Positions 1-9,880 of a stretch of DNA of 64,000 nucleotides are shown one piece after another. Position 1 is the first letter of the stretch; every line of letters starts with the position of its first letter. The stretch comes from Pseudaminobacter sp040045035. GTDB taxonomy: Bacteria > Pseudomonadota > Alphaproteobacteria > Rhizobiales > Rhizobiaceae. The stretch is from positions 620,001 to 684,000 of the forward strand of contig NZ_JBDZDS010000002.1 in assembly GCF_040045035.1 (NCBI RefSeq). The letters run 5' to 3'. The notes under the pieces were generated by a model that saw nothing but the letters and a program-made list of their open reading frames with translations, ran no database searches and was not told the DNA's origin. A program made the translations under genes and the position numbers.

Positions 1-59
1 GTAGTTTTGAAGCTTGATCAATGGTTTTTCGAGAAAGCACCAGCGTCCGGAGGGGACCT

Positions 60-3000
60 ATGGCAATTCGCGCTGCTCGCATCTGGTCGACTTTCGCATT
101 CCTTGCCTTGTTGCTGGTGCTGCCATGGTCAAGCCCCGCGCTTGCGGTGGACGCCCGCTCCATCGCCACCACCGAAAACAGCGACTATTTCGGCTTCGAC
201 CTCCGGTCCCAGCAGAACGTCTCGCTCGACCAGTGCAAGAGCACCTGCCTGGGCGACAGCGCCTGCCGCGCCTTCACCTACAACGTCAAGGCGAAGTGGT
301 GTTTTCTGAAATCCGATTTCAGCCAGCTGAAGCCCTTCGCCGGGGCCGTCGCCGGCAAGGTGGTGCTGCGCGACAGCGCACCCGATATCGGCGCTCCGCC
401 GGCGTTGTCGTTCTTCGCCGCGGGCATGGTGGATGAGGCGCGCCGTTTCCGCAGCGACCTGACCGATGGTTCCGTGGCCGTCGGCGAGGAAGGCCTCGCC
501 GCCCTCACCGAGGCCGGGAAAGAGGCGATGCGCAACGGCGACCCGCGCACCGCCATGCAAAAGTTCACCTCCGCCGTCGCCACCACGCCCGACGACGGCG
601 CGCTGTGGATCGAGCTTGCCCGCGCCATACTCGGCACGCCCCCGGTAAACGACGAGGAAACGGCCAAGCTCAAGCGAGACGCCACATCGGCCGCCTGGAA
701 CGGCTATCAGCTCTCCCGCAGCGCCATGGCGCGCGCCGAAGCACTGGCCGTGCTGGCCGTCGGGCTCGACAAGCGCGAGCTCTATCGCCCTGCCCTTAAG
801 GCCTATGAGGCAAGCCTTGCGCTGAACGATTCAGCGTCGGTCCGGACCGACTATGAAGACCTAAAGGCGCGCAAGGGCTTCCGCATCGTCGACCATTCGG
901 TCGACAACGACAGCACGTCCCCGCGCATCTGCGCCCAGTTTTCCGAGGAACTGGTCAAGACCGGCGTCGACTACACGACGTTCGTGAAGCTCGACGACGC
1001 CGCCCCCAAGGCGATCGAGGCCAAGGACAGGCAGATCTGCGTCGAGGGCCTGGAGCACGGCCGGCACTACAGCGTGACCTTCCGCGCCGGCTTGCCGGCG
1101 GCGGTTGGCGAAGCGCTGGCCGCGCCCGTGACGCTCTCGATCTATGTGCAGGACCGCTCGCCTTCCGTGCGCTTCACCGGCGACAGTTTTGTCCTGCCCG
1201 CCACCGCCCGGCGCGGTATCCCGCTGGTGACCGTCAACACGGCGACGGCCGACCTGGAATTGTTCCGCGTCGGCGACCGCTCGCTGGCTCAGCTTCTGTC
1301 CGGCTACCAGTTCCTGCGCCAGCTCGACGGCTACGACATCAGCAGCATCTCCGAGCAGATGGGCGAGCCGATCTGGGACGGCGAGATCGATATTCCGGGC
1401 AACGACCTCAACAAGGAGGTCACCACCAGCTTTCCCATCGACGAGGCGCTGCCCGATCGCAAGCCCGGCGTCTATGTGCTGACCGCGCGGCCCCAGGACG
1501 ACCGCAGCGAAGACTACCAGCCCAAGGCCACGCAGTGGTTCGTCGTCTCCGACATCGGCCTGTCGACCTATACCGGCCAGGACGGGCTCAACGTCTTCGC
1601 CCGCTCGCTTGGCACCGCCCTGCCGCTTGCCGGCGTCGAGCTGACGCTGCTGGCCCGCAACAACGAAATCCTCGGCAAGGCCACGACGGGCGCGGAAGGC
1701 CGCGCCACCTTCACGCCGGGCCTGACGCGCGGCACGGGCGGCATGGTGCCGGCGGTGCTGATGGCCAGCCAGGGCGACAGCGACTTCGTCTTCCTCGACA
1801 TGACCCGCGCCGGCTTCGACCTGTCCGACCGCGGCGTGACCGGCCGCGCCTCGCCCGGCGCGCTGGACGTCTATGCCTGGACCGAGCGCGGCATCTACCG
1901 CGTCGGCGAGGAGGTGCATGTGGCCGCCCTCGCTCGCGACGACGCGGCCAGGGCCGTGGAGAACCTGCCACTGACCTTCGTCTTCTCGCGGCCGGACGGC
2001 GTCGAAGATCGCCGCATCATCTCCGACGGCGGCAAGGCCGGCGGCCACGCCGTCGACCTCACGCTGCCGGCCAACGCCATGCGCGGCACCTGGAGCGTGG
2101 CGATCCACACCGACCCCAAGCAGCCGGCAGTTGCCACGCAGAATTTCCTGGTCGAGGATTTCGTGCCCGACCGCATCGAGTTCGATCTCACCAGCGACCA
2201 CGGCGAGATCGCGGCCGGCGAGGCCGCCAGTGTCACCGTCGACGGCCGCTTCCTCTACGGCGCGCCGGCCGCTGGCCTTGCGCTCGAGGGCGAACTGACC
2301 GTCTCGACCAGGCGCGAATGGGACCGCTTCAAGGGCTTCTCCTTCGGGCTCGCCGACGAGCAGGAGGGCGAGGCGACGCAAGTTCCGCTGGCCGAGCTGC
2401 CGCCGGTGGGCGAGGACGGCAAGGCCACCTTCCCCGTCGCAGTCGATCAGGCACCCTCCACCACCCGCCTGCTCAATGCCGCCGTCACCGTGCGCATGCG
2501 CGAAAGCGGCGGCCGCGCTGTGGAGCGCGCGCTCGACATCGCGATCCGTCCGCAAGGCGACATGATCGGCATCCGGCCGGAATTTTCCGGCAACGAGGTG
2601 CCGCAGGGCTCGACTGCCAAGTTCAGCCTCATCGCCGCCAGCGCGCAGGGCGAACGCATGGCGCTGCACGGCGCGCATTGGTCGCTGGTCAAGATCGAGC
2701 GCAATTACCAATGGTATCGCAGCGGCAACAGCTGGAACTACGAGCCGGTGACCTTCACCCGCGCCATCGCCAGCGGCCAGCTCGACCTGGCCGCCGACAG
2801 CGAAGCCACCGTCACCGTGCCGGTCGACTGGGGTCGCTACCGGCTTGAGGTGGAGACGGCCGACCCGACCGGCCCGATGACCAGCTACGAATTCAACGCC
2901 GGCTGGTTCGTCGAGGCGACTTCGACCGAGACGCCGGACGGCCTGGAGATCGCGCTGGACAAGGACGCCTATGCTGCCGGCGAGACGGCCAAGCTGCAGG

Positions 3001-5546
3001 TGTCGCCACGCTTTGCCGGCGAGTTGCTGGTGACGGTGGGTGCCGACAGGCTGCTCAAGACCTTCACCGCCTCCGTGCCGGAAGGCGGTGCCACCGTCGA
3101 CATCCCGGTTGACGGCGACTGGGGCGCGGGCGCCTATGTCACTGCCACCCTCTACCGGCCAGGCAACGCGCAGGGATCGCGCATGCCGGCCCGCGCCATC
3201 GGCGTGAAGTGGCTTGCGGTCACCCCGGGCGAGAAACAGCTTGGGGTCACGCTCTCGCCGCCGGAAAAGAGCGAGCCACGCCGTAGCCTGTCCATTCCCG
3301 TCGAGGTCACCGGTGCGTCCGCTGCAAGCGAGGCCTATGTGATGGTCGCGGCCGTGGACGTCGGCATCCTCAATCTCACCCGCTACCAGGCGCCCGACCC
3401 GGAAGGCTGGTTCTTCGGCCAGCGTCAGCTCGGGCTTGAACTGCGCGACCTCTACGGCCGGCTGATCGACGGTTCTCTCGGCATCACCGGCAAGCTGCGC
3501 ACCGGCGGCGACGGCGGCAACATGGTCACCGAAGGCAGCCCGCCGACCGAGAAGCTTGTCGCCTTCTCCTCCGGCCCTGTGCAGCTCGACGGTGAGGGCA
3601 AGGCAACCGTCGAATTCGACCTGCCGCAGTTCAACGGCACGGTGCGCGTGATGGCCGTGGCCTGGACGAAGGAGGCCATGGGCCATGCCTCGACCGACGT
3701 GATCGTGCGCGATCCGGTGGTGATCACGGCCAGCCTGCCGCGCTTCCTGACGCCGGGCGACCAGGCGACGATGCGCCTCGACATCGCCAACACCGATGCG
3801 CCAGACGGCGACTACGTCCTCTCGATCGAGCCGAGCAGCAACCTCGCGACCGAGGCCGGCTCGGCTCCCGGCAAGGTGACGTTGACCGCCGGCAAGCGCC
3901 AGTCGCTGACCGTGCCGATTACCGCCCAGGCGACCGGCGAAGCGGGCCTTACCATCCGCCTCGCCAACGACAGCGGCGTTAGCGTCGAGCAGAATCTGTC
4001 ATTGCCGGTGCGCCGGGCCGAGCTGCCGGTCACCACGCGCACCGTCGTGGACCTGGCGGCCAATGGCGGCAGCCTGCGCATCGATCGCGAGCTTCTGGCC
4101 GCGAGCCTGCTCGACGGCGCCTATGTCAGCGTCGGCGTCTCGTACGCCTCGGCCTTCGACGTGCCGTCGCTTTTGATGACGCTCGACCGCTATCCCTATG
4201 GCTGCGCCGAGCAGACCACCAGCCGGGCACTGCCCCTGCTCTATCTCAGCGAACTGGCGCAAAGCGCAGGCATGGCGGACGACCCGGACCTGCGCCGGCG
4301 CATCCAGGAGGCCGTCTACCACGTGCTCAACAACCAGTCCTCCTCGGGCAGTTTCGGCCTGTGGGGACCGGGCTCGGGCGACCTCTGGCTCGACGCCTAT
4401 GTCACCGACTTCCTGACGCGGGCGCGCGAAAAGAACTACGACGTGCCGCGCGAGGCCATGCTCTTGGCGCTGGACAACCTGCAGAATTCGCTGTCCTACG
4501 ACCTCGACCTGCGGGACCGCGGCAGCGACATCGCCTATGCGCTCTATGTGCTGGCCCGCAACAAGAAGGCCTCGATCGGCGACCTGCGCTACTATTCCGA
4601 CACGCAGCTCGACGCGTTCTCGAGCCCCATGGCGGTCGCGCAGCTCGCCGCCAGCCTCGCGCTCTATGGCGACCAGCCGCGCTCGGAAGCCGCATTCCGC
4701 TCCGCGCTGACGCTGGCCAAGGCCACCGAGCACGACTACGCCCGCTCCGACTACGGCTCGCGCCTGCGCGACGGCGCCGCCATGCTGGCGCTTGCCGCCG
4801 AAAGCCGGCCGGCACCCAAGGTGGTGCCGGAACTCGTCGGCCTCGTCACTACCGAGCGCAAGGCCGCCAGCTATCTCAGCACGCAGGACCAGGCCTGGAT
4901 GCTTCTGGCCGCCCGTGCGCTGAGGGCCAACAACGACGCCATCCAGCTCACCGTCAACGGTACGCCGCATGGTGGCGCCTATTCCGAACGGATCGACGGG
5001 AGCGCGCTGGTCGACAATCCGCTGGTCATCGCCAATACCGGCAGCGACCCGGTGCAGGCGGTGGTGACCGCCGTGGCCGCACCCGCGCAGGCGCTGCCCG
5101 CCGGCGGCGACGGTTTCGAGATCGAGCGCACCTACTATACGCTCGACGGCTCGGAGGCGAACGTCACCAGCGTGAAGCAGAACGAGCGTTTCGTGGTGGT
5201 GCTGAAGGTCGACCAGTCGAACGACTGGCCCTCGCGCGTGCTGGTGACCGACCTGCTGCCGGCCGGCTTCGAGATCGACAATCCGGGGCTGGTGTCCAGC
5301 GCCGACCTCGGCAACTTCCCCTGGCTGGACCGGACGGAAGCCGCCCATCTCGAGTTCCGCGACGACCGCTTCGTCGCGGCCTTCGACCGGCAGGCGGGAG
5401 ACGCAAGCCAGATCACGCTGGCCTATGTGGTGCGCGCGGTGACGCCGGGCCTCTATGCCCATCCGGCCGCAAGCGTCGAGGACATGTACCGGCCGCAATA
5501 TTCGGCCCGCACCTCGACCGGCATGATGGAGGTGGCGGCGCCGTAG
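60..5546 (+). CDS. Alpha-2-macroglobulin family protein with PAN/Apple domain
   Basis: Large secreted protein of the bacterial alpha-2-macroglobulin (YfhM/ECAM) type, thought to trap proteases in the periplasm through a reactive thioester. The ATG at 60 follows GGAGGGG with good spacing and opens directly into a signal peptide (cleavage near ALA, residue 29); an upstream in-frame ATG at 21 lacks this fit. Residues about 40-100 form a cysteine-rich PAN/Apple domain, then a TPR-like stretch, then long beta-rich macroglobulin domains. The thioester motif is intact (YPYGCAEQ, Cys about 1382). No lipobox is visible, unlike the E. coli lipoprotein, so it is probably soluble in the periplasm. The gene for PBP1C follows two bases downstream, the standard pairing for this family: peptidoglycan repair plus protease defence. 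Confidence 0.93.
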   Translation: MAIRAARIWSTFAFLALLLVLPWSSPALAVDARSIATTENSDYFGFDLRSQQNVSLDQCKSTCLGDSACRAFTYNVKAKWCFLKSDFSQLKPFAGAVAGKVVLRDSAPDIGAPPALSFFAAGMVDEARRFRSDLTDGSVAVGEEGLAALTEAGKEAMRNGDPRTAMQKFTSAVATTPDDGALWIELARAILGTPPVNDEETAKLKRDATSAAWNGYQLSRSAMARAEALAVLAVGLDKRELYRPALKAYEASLALNDSASVRTDYEDLKARKGFRIVDHSVDNDSTSPRICAQFSEELVKTGVDYTTFVKLDDAAPKAIEAKDRQICVEGLEHGRHYSVTFRAGLPAAVGEALAAPVTLSIYVQDRSPSVRFTGDSFVLPATARRGIPLVTVNTATADLELFRVGDRSLAQLLSGYQFLRQLDGYDISSISEQMGEPIWDGEIDIPGNDLNKEVTTSFPIDEALPDRKPGVYVLTARPQDDRSEDYQPKATQWFVVSDIGLSTYTGQDGLNVFARSLGTALPLAGVELTLLARNNEILGKATTGAEGRATFTPGLTRGTGGMVPAVLMASQGDSDFVFLDMTRAGFDLSDRGVTGRASPGALDVYAWTERGIYRVGEEVHVAALARDDAARAVENLPLTFVFSRPDGVEDRRIISDGGKAGGHAVDLTLPANAMRGTWSVAIHTDPKQPAVATQNFLVEDFVPDRIEFDLTSDHGEIAAGEAASVTVDGRFLYGAPAAGLALEGELTVSTRREWDRFKGFSFGLADEQEGEATQVPLAELPPVGEDGKATFPVAVDQAPSTTRLLNAAVTVRMRESGGRAVERALDIAIRPQGDMIGIRPEFSGNEVPQGSTAKFSLIAASAQGERMALHGAHWSLVKIERNYQWYRSGNSWNYEPVTFTRAIASGQLDLAADSEATVTVPVDWGRYRLEVETADPTGPMTSYEFNAGWFVEATSTETPDGLEIALDKDAYAAGETAKLQVSPRFAGELLVTVGADRLLKTFTASVPEGGATVDIPVDGDWGAGAYVTATLYRPGNAQGSRMPARAIGVKWLAVTPGEKQLGVTLSPPEKSEPRRSLSIPVEVTGASAASEAYVMVAAVDVGILNLTRYQAPDPEGWFFGQRQLGLELRDLYGRLIDGSLGITGKLRTGGDGGNMVTEGSPPTEKLVAFSSGPVQLDGEGKATVEFDLPQFNGTVRVMAVAWTKEAMGHASTDVIVRDPVVITASLPRFLTPGDQATMRLDIANTDAPDGDYVLSIEPSSNLATEAGSAPGKVTLTAGKRQSLTVPITAQATGEAGLTIRLANDSGVSVEQNLSLPVRRAELPVTTRTVVDLAANGGSLRIDRELLAASLLDGAYVSVGVSYASAFDVPSLLMTLDRYPYGCAEQTTSRALPLLYLSELAQSAGMADDPDLRRRIQEAVYHVLNNQSSSGSFGLWGPGSGDLWLDAYVTDFLTRAREKNYDVPREAMLLALDNLQNSLSYDLDLRDRGSDIAYALYVLARNKKASIGDLRYYSDTQLDAFSSPMAVAQLAASLALYGDQPRSEAAFRSALTLAKATEHDYARSDYGSRLRDGAAMLALAAESRPAPKVVPELVGLVTTERKAASYLSTQDQAWMLLAARALRANNDAIQLTVNGTPHGGAYSERIDGSALVDNPLVIANTGSDPVQAVVTAVAAPAQALPAGGDGFEIERTYYTLDGSEANVTSVKQNERFVVVLKVDQSNDWPSRVLVTDLLPAGFEIDNPGLVSSADLGNFPWLDRTEAAHLEFRDDRFVAAFDRQAGDASQITLAYVVRAVTPGLYAHPAASVEDMYRPQYSARTSTGMMEVAAP

Positions 5547-5548
5547 CC

Positions 5549-7630
5549 ATGAGCGCGTTTCGCAAGCTGGCATTCTGGGGCGCGGCCGCCATCGGCCTCG
5601 CCACGATCGCGGCCGGCGCTCTCTACGCCCTCGACCGCGCCTATCCGCCCCCTCTCCCCGCACGCCTCACCGTCTCGACGGAAGTGCTAGACCGCGACGG
5701 CGCGCTTCTGCGCGCCTATGCGACGCCGGATGGGTTTTGGCGGCTCGATACCCGTCTCGACCGGGTCGATCCGCAATTTGTAAAAATGCTGATCGCCTAT
5801 GAGGACAAGCGCTTCTTCGACCATGACGGCGTCGACCCGCTGGCGCTCCTGCGCGCGGCAAAGCAGTTCGCCGGCAATCGCCGCATCGTTTCCGGCGGCT
5901 CCACGCTCTCCATGCAGCTGGCGCGGCTGATCGAGCCGCGTGCAAGCCGCAGCTTCGGCTCCAAGCTGTTGCAGGTGCTGCGCGCCTTCCAGATCGAGCG
6001 GCGGCTGTCAAAGGCCGAGATCCTCGAACGCTACCTGACGCTTGCGCCCTATGGCGGCAATCTCGAAGGCGTGCGCGCGGCCAGCCTCGCCTATTTCGGC
6101 AAGGAGCCGCGCCGCCTCACCGTCTCGGAAGCGGCCCTGCTGGTCGCCCTGCCCCAGTTGCCCGAACGCCGCCGCCCCGACCGCAACCGCGACGTGACGG
6201 AAGCAGCTCGGGATCGCGTGCTGGCGCGCATGGTGACGGCTGGCGTGCTGAACGAGCCGGAGGCCGCCCGCGCCTCTGGAGAGCCAGTGGCCGGCACCCG
6301 CCTCGCCCTGCCTTCCCTCGCCGCCCATGTCGCCGACACCGCCTTGCGCAAGTCACCGTCCGAAAGCCGGCACAAGCTGACCTTGAGCAAGCGCGTGCAG
6401 GAAGGGCTGGAAGCCGTGGCCAGGAATGCCGCCGAGAGGCTGGGGCCGCGCATTTCCGTCGCCATGGTGCTGGCCGATGCCAGCAACGGCGAGATCCTCG
6501 GCGAGGTCGGCTCGGCCGACTATTTCGACGGCGGCCGCTCCGGCTGGATCGACATGACGCGCGCCGTGCGTTCGCCGGGCTCGACGCTAAAGCCTTTCAT
6601 CTATGGGCTGGCGATGGAACAGGGCCTCGTCGCGCAGGAGACGCTGATCGAGGACCGCCCGGCCGACTTCTCCGGCTACCGCCCGCGCAATTTCGACATG
6701 AGCTATCAGGGCGATGTCAGCGTGCGCCAGGCGCTGCAGCTGTCACTCAACGTGCCGGCCGTGCGTCTGCTCGACGCGGTGGGCCCGGCGCGGCTGACGG
6801 CGCGCTTCCGCCAGGCGGGCGTGACGCCGGTGCTGCCCAAGGGGGAAGCGCCGGGGCTGGCGATAGGGCTCGGCGGCGTGGGCGTATCGCTCCGCGATCT
6901 CGTGCAGCTCTATACCGGGCTCGCCAATGGCGGAAAGGCGCGCACGCTGCGCGACGGCACCGAAGCCGGGCCGATCGAAAACAGCGGCGGCACCATCCTC
7001 GGCGAGCAGGCGACATGGCAGATCGCCGACATATTGTCGGGCGTGAGGCCGCCGGAAGGGGCGTCCCCGCGTGGCATCGCCTACAAGACCGGCACCTCCT
7101 ACGGCTATCGCGACGCCTGGTCAGTTGGCTTCGACGGACGCCACGTGCTGGGCGTGTGGGTGGGCCGGGCGGATGCCGGCTCCGTGCCCGGGCTGTCAGG
7201 CTATGCGTCCGCCGCCCCTATCCTGTTCGAAGGCTTTGCCAAGTCCGGCCTTGCCGCCGTACCGCTCGGCCGCGCGCCGGCCGGCGCCTTCCGCACCGCC
7301 CGCGCCGACCTGCCGGTGACGCAGGAGCGCTTTTCGCCCGCGCCCGACGGGCTCGTGGCAGTTGCTCCGACCGAGCCGGCGCCGCAGATCGTCTTCCCGC
7401 CCGACGGCGCGCATGTCGACCTCGCCGCCGCTTCGAACGACGCTTCGCCGCTGGTGCTGAAGCTGCAGGGCGGCCGCGCGCCCTTCCGCTGGCTGGCCAA
7501 CGGCAAACCTCTTGAAGAACCTTCCCGCCGCCGCACCGCCACCTGGCAGCCCGACGGCACCGGCTATTCAACGCTGACCGTCATCGACGCCGCCGGCCGC
7601 GCGGCAAGCGTGAAGGTGTTCGTGGAGTGA
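5549..7630 (+). CDS. pbpC: Penicillin-binding protein 1C
   Basis: Bifunctional murein polymerase of 693 residues, close to the family norm. An N-terminal membrane anchor (residues about 8-30) is followed by a GT51 transglycosylase domain with the EDKRFFDHDG motif, then a transpeptidase domain with SxxK (STLK in SPGSTLKPF), SxN (SLN) and KTG (YKTGTSYGYRD), and a C-terminal PBP1C-type beta domain. All catalytic motifs are present. The ATG at 5549 lies two bases after the stop of the alpha-2-macroglobulin gene, so the pair is almost certainly co-transcribed and translationally coupled. The reading frame stays open far upstream inside the previous gene, but that extension has no recognisable content. 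Confidence 0.95.
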   Translation: MSAFRKLAFWGAAAIGLATIAAGALYALDRAYPPPLPARLTVSTEVLDRDGALLRAYATPDGFWRLDTRLDRVDPQFVKMLIAYEDKRFFDHDGVDPLALLRAAKQFAGNRRIVSGGSTLSMQLARLIEPRASRSFGSKLLQVLRAFQIERRLSKAEILERYLTLAPYGGNLEGVRAASLAYFGKEPRRLTVSEAALLVALPQLPERRRPDRNRDVTEAARDRVLARMVTAGVLNEPEAARASGEPVAGTRLALPSLAAHVADTALRKSPSESRHKLTLSKRVQEGLEAVARNAAERLGPRISVAMVLADASNGEILGEVGSADYFDGGRSGWIDMTRAVRSPGSTLKPFIYGLAMEQGLVAQETLIEDRPADFSGYRPRNFDMSYQGDVSVRQALQLSLNVPAVRLLDAVGPARLTARFRQAGVTPVLPKGEAPGLAIGLGGVGVSLRDLVQLYTGLANGGKARTLRDGTEAGPIENSGGTILGEQATWQIADILSGVRPPEGASPRGIAYKTGTSYGYRDAWSVGFDGRHVLGVWVGRADAGSVPGLSGYASAAPILFEGFAKSGLAAVPLGRAPAGAFRTARADLPVTQERFSPAPDGLVAVAPTEPAPQIVFPPDGAHVDLAAASNDASPLVLKLQGGRAPFRWLANGKPLEEPSRRRTATWQPDGTGYSTLTVIDAAGRAASVKVFVE

Positions 7631-7741
7631 GGATCGGGGCGCGGCCTGCAGAAGGCCACCCTTGTCCTGATATTGCCCGTCGTGCGCCCCCCCGCGGGAA
7701 CCGAAGCAACCCTGCCCCGTTGATGCCGCTTCTCCCCGCCG

Positions 7742-7754
7742 GGAAAATAATTCC
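7742..7754. promoter_or_regulatory. Candidate dyad upstream of first sulfate operon
   Basis: GGAAAATAATTCC, an inverted repeat GGAA-N5-TTCC, 115 bases before the first sulfate-binding protein gene. A very similar element (GGAAATAATTTTCC) precedes the second sulfate operon at 13053. Rrf2 proteins of the CymR type are known to bind GGAA/TTCC dyads, and an Rrf2 gene closes this region, so it may be an operator. Function is inferred. Confidence 0.4.
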
Positions 7755-7869
7755 GTCCCGGCCAAGCGCCGAAGTGAGGAAAATTGCCGCGGCGCGCAAA
7801 ATTTGGCACGAACCGCCGCATGCAAACTCCACCAAATCGATAGAGTATGCTTGTTCAACGGAGGCAGAC

Positions 7870-8898
7870 ATGACTCAATTTCGACCGCGTTTCCTTCTTG
7901 CCGGCCTCCTCGCCGGTGCGGTGCAGTTCGGAGTATTCGGCTTTGCATTCGCCGACACGACGATCCTGAACGTGTCCTACGACCCGACCCGCGAACTCTA
8001 CAAGGACTACAACGACGCCTTCGCCAAGCACTGGAAGGCCGAGACCGGCGAGACGGTGACGATCCGCACCTCGCATGGCGGCTCCGGCAAGCAGGCGCGC
8101 GCCGTGATCGACGGGCTCGACGCCGACGTGGTGACGCTGGCGCTTGAAGGCGACATCGACGCCATCGCCGACAAGACCAAGAAGATCGCGCCCGACTGGC
8201 GCGGCAAGCTGCCCAACAATTCCGCGCCCTACACCTCGACCATCGTCTTCCTCGTCCGCAAGGGCAATCCCAAGGACATCAAGGATTGGGGCGACCTGGT
8301 GAAGGACGACCTCCAGGTCATCACGCCGAACCCGAAAACCTCCGGCGGCGCGCGCTGGAATTATCTGGCTGCCTGGGCCTGGGCGCACAACCAGTTCGGC
8401 GGCGACGAGGCCAAAATCAAGGATTACATCGCCAACCTCTACAAGCATGTGCCGGTGCTCGACACAGGCGCGCGCGGCGCGACCGTGACCTTCGCCGAGC
8501 GCGGCCTGGGCGACGTGCTGCTGGCCTGGGAGAACGAGGCCTATCTGGCGCTCGACGAATTCGGTGCCGACCAGTTCGACATCGTCATCCCGCCCTCCTC
8601 CATCCTCGCCGAGCCGCCGGTGGCCGTCGTCGATGGTAATGTCGACGCCAAGGGCACCCGCAAGGTGGCCGAAGCCTATCTCGACTATCTCTATTCGGAG
8701 GAAGGCCAGCGCATCGCCGCCAAGCACCACTACCGGCCCTCCAAGCCGGAGCTGGTTCCGGCCGAGGACCTGCAAAAGCTGCCAGAGCTCAAGCTCGTCA
8801 GCATCGACGATCCGATCTTCGGCGGCTGGAAGAAGGTGCAGCCCGAACATTTCGGCGATGGCGGTATCTTCGACCAGCTCTACAAGCCGGGCCAGTAA
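7870..8898 (+). CDS. Sulfate ABC transporter periplasmic binding protein (first copy)
   Basis: Sulfate/thiosulfate-binding protein of 342 residues (Sbp/CysP family) that captures the anion in the periplasm for the CysTWA importer. The ATG at 7870 sits after GGAGG (7860-7864) and begins a signal peptide ending near FAFADT; upstream in-frame codons lack these signs. The mature start ILNVSYDPTRELY, the SGKQARAVIDGLDADVVTL block and the TSGGARW segment are family hallmarks of the sulfate-binding pocket. It heads a four-gene operon with cysT, cysW and cysA. A second complete set lies at 13209-17041; the two binding proteins are clearly diverged, so the operons are not a recent duplication. Confidence 0.93.
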   Translation: MTQFRPRFLLAGLLAGAVQFGVFGFAFADTTILNVSYDPTRELYKDYNDAFAKHWKAETGETVTIRTSHGGSGKQARAVIDGLDADVVTLALEGDIDAIADKTKKIAPDWRGKLPNNSAPYTSTIVFLVRKGNPKDIKDWGDLVKDDLQVITPNPKTSGGARWNYLAAWAWAHNQFGGDEAKIKDYIANLYKHVPVLDTGARGATVTFAERGLGDVLLAWENEAYLALDEFGADQFDIVIPPSSILAEPPVAVVDGNVDAKGTRKVAEAYLDYLYSEEGQRIAAKHHYRPSKPELVPAEDLQKLPELKLVSIDDPIFGGWKKVQPEHFGDGGIFDQLYKPGQ

Positions 8899-9028
8899 CA
8901 GCCCCTGAAAAGCCTTCCCCTGCCGGGGCGCCTGACGCGGCATCCACAAAGCTGCGTCATCCGCCTCGGCAGGGCATGTTATGATAGTGCCACGGCAAAG
9001 TGGCCGACGCGAAAAAGAACGGGAACAT

Positions 9029-9880
9029 ATGACCACAGCGCCCGCCGAAGCAGGGTGGAGATTCAGGCTGCCAAGCGTCATTCCGGGTTTCGGGGTGACC
9101 CTCGGCTTTTCGCTCACCTACCTCACGCTCATCATCCTCATCCCCCTGTCAGGGCTGGTCTGGCACACGGCAGCATTGGGCTGGGCCGATTTCTGGGCCA
9201 TCGCCACCGACCGACGCACGATCAGCGCACTGCAGGTCAGCTTCGGAACGGCCTTGATCGCCGCCGCCGTCAACGTCGTCTTCGGCACGCTGGTGGCCTG
9301 GGTGCTGGTGCGCTATCGCTTTCCCGGCCGGCGCGTCATCGACGCCATGGTCGACCTGCCCTTCGCCCTGCCAACGGCGGTGGCCGGCATCGCGCTGACC
9401 TCGCTTTATGCGCCCAAGGGCTGGGTCGGAAGCCTGCTCGCCCCGCTCGGCATCAAGGTGGCCTATACGCCGCTTGGCATCGTGATCGCGCTGATCTTCA
9501 TCGGCCTGCCCTTCGTGGTGCGCACGGTGCAGCCCATCATCGAGGAGATCGACAGGGAGGTCGAGGAAGCCGCCGCAACGCTGGGCGCCAACCGTTTCCA
9601 GACCATCACGCGTGTGCTGCTGCCCGGCCTCGCGCCGGCCATCGTCACCGGCTTCGCGCTCGCCTTCGCACGCGGCGTGGGGGAATACGGCTCGGTGATC
9701 TTCATCGCCGGCAATCTGCCCTATGTATCGGAAATCGCGCCGCTTCTGATCATCATCCGGCTGGAGGAATACCACTACGCCGCCGCGACTGCGATCGCCA
9801 CGATCATGCTGGCGATCTCCTTCCTGATGCTGCTGGTCATCAACCTGATCCAGTCCTGGAGCCGCAAGCGCTATGGTTGA
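9029..9880 (+). CDS. cysT: Sulfate ABC transporter permease CysT (first copy)
   Basis: Inner-membrane permease of 283 residues with six predicted transmembrane helices. The coupling EAA loop is visible (EEAAATLGANRFQTITRVLLP), which contacts the CysA ATPase. The ATG at 9029 gives the usual CysT length; an in-frame ATG at 8981 would add a charged, unlikely N-terminus. The 3' end overlaps cysW by eight bases, which points to translational coupling. It pairs with CysW to form the sulfate channel. Confidence 0.93.
   Translation: MTTAPAEAGWRFRLPSVIPGFGVTLGFSLTYLTLIILIPLSGLVWHTAALGWADFWAIATDRRTISALQVSFGTALIAAAVNVVFGTLVAWVLVRYRFPGRRVIDAMVDLPFALPTAVAGIALTSLYAPKGWVGSLLAPLGIKVAYTPLGIVIALIFIGLPFVVRTVQPIIEEIDREVEEAAATLGANRFQTITRVLLPGLAPAIVTGFALAFARGVGEYGSVIFIAGNLPYVSEIAPLLIIIRLEEYHYAAATAIATIMLAISFLMLLVINLIQSWSRKRYG

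Noticed and set aside
861..3686. Long minus-strand open frame (over 900 codons) opposite the alpha-2-macroglobulin gene
   Set aside because: Product is rich in R, G, H and D with no domain; it is the usual antisense shadow of a GC-rich gene.
4361..5548. Upstream extension of the pbpC frame inside the previous gene
   Set aside because: Translation is arginine-rich nonsense; the membrane anchor and family start fit the ATG at 5549.
3999..5663. Minus-strand open frame of about 550 codons
   Set aside because: Fully antisense to the same gene and pbpC, with low-complexity arginine-rich content.
7631..7869. Possible SAM-type riboswitch before the sulfate operon
   Set aside because: No conserved SAM-II or SAM-I core could be found in the leader.
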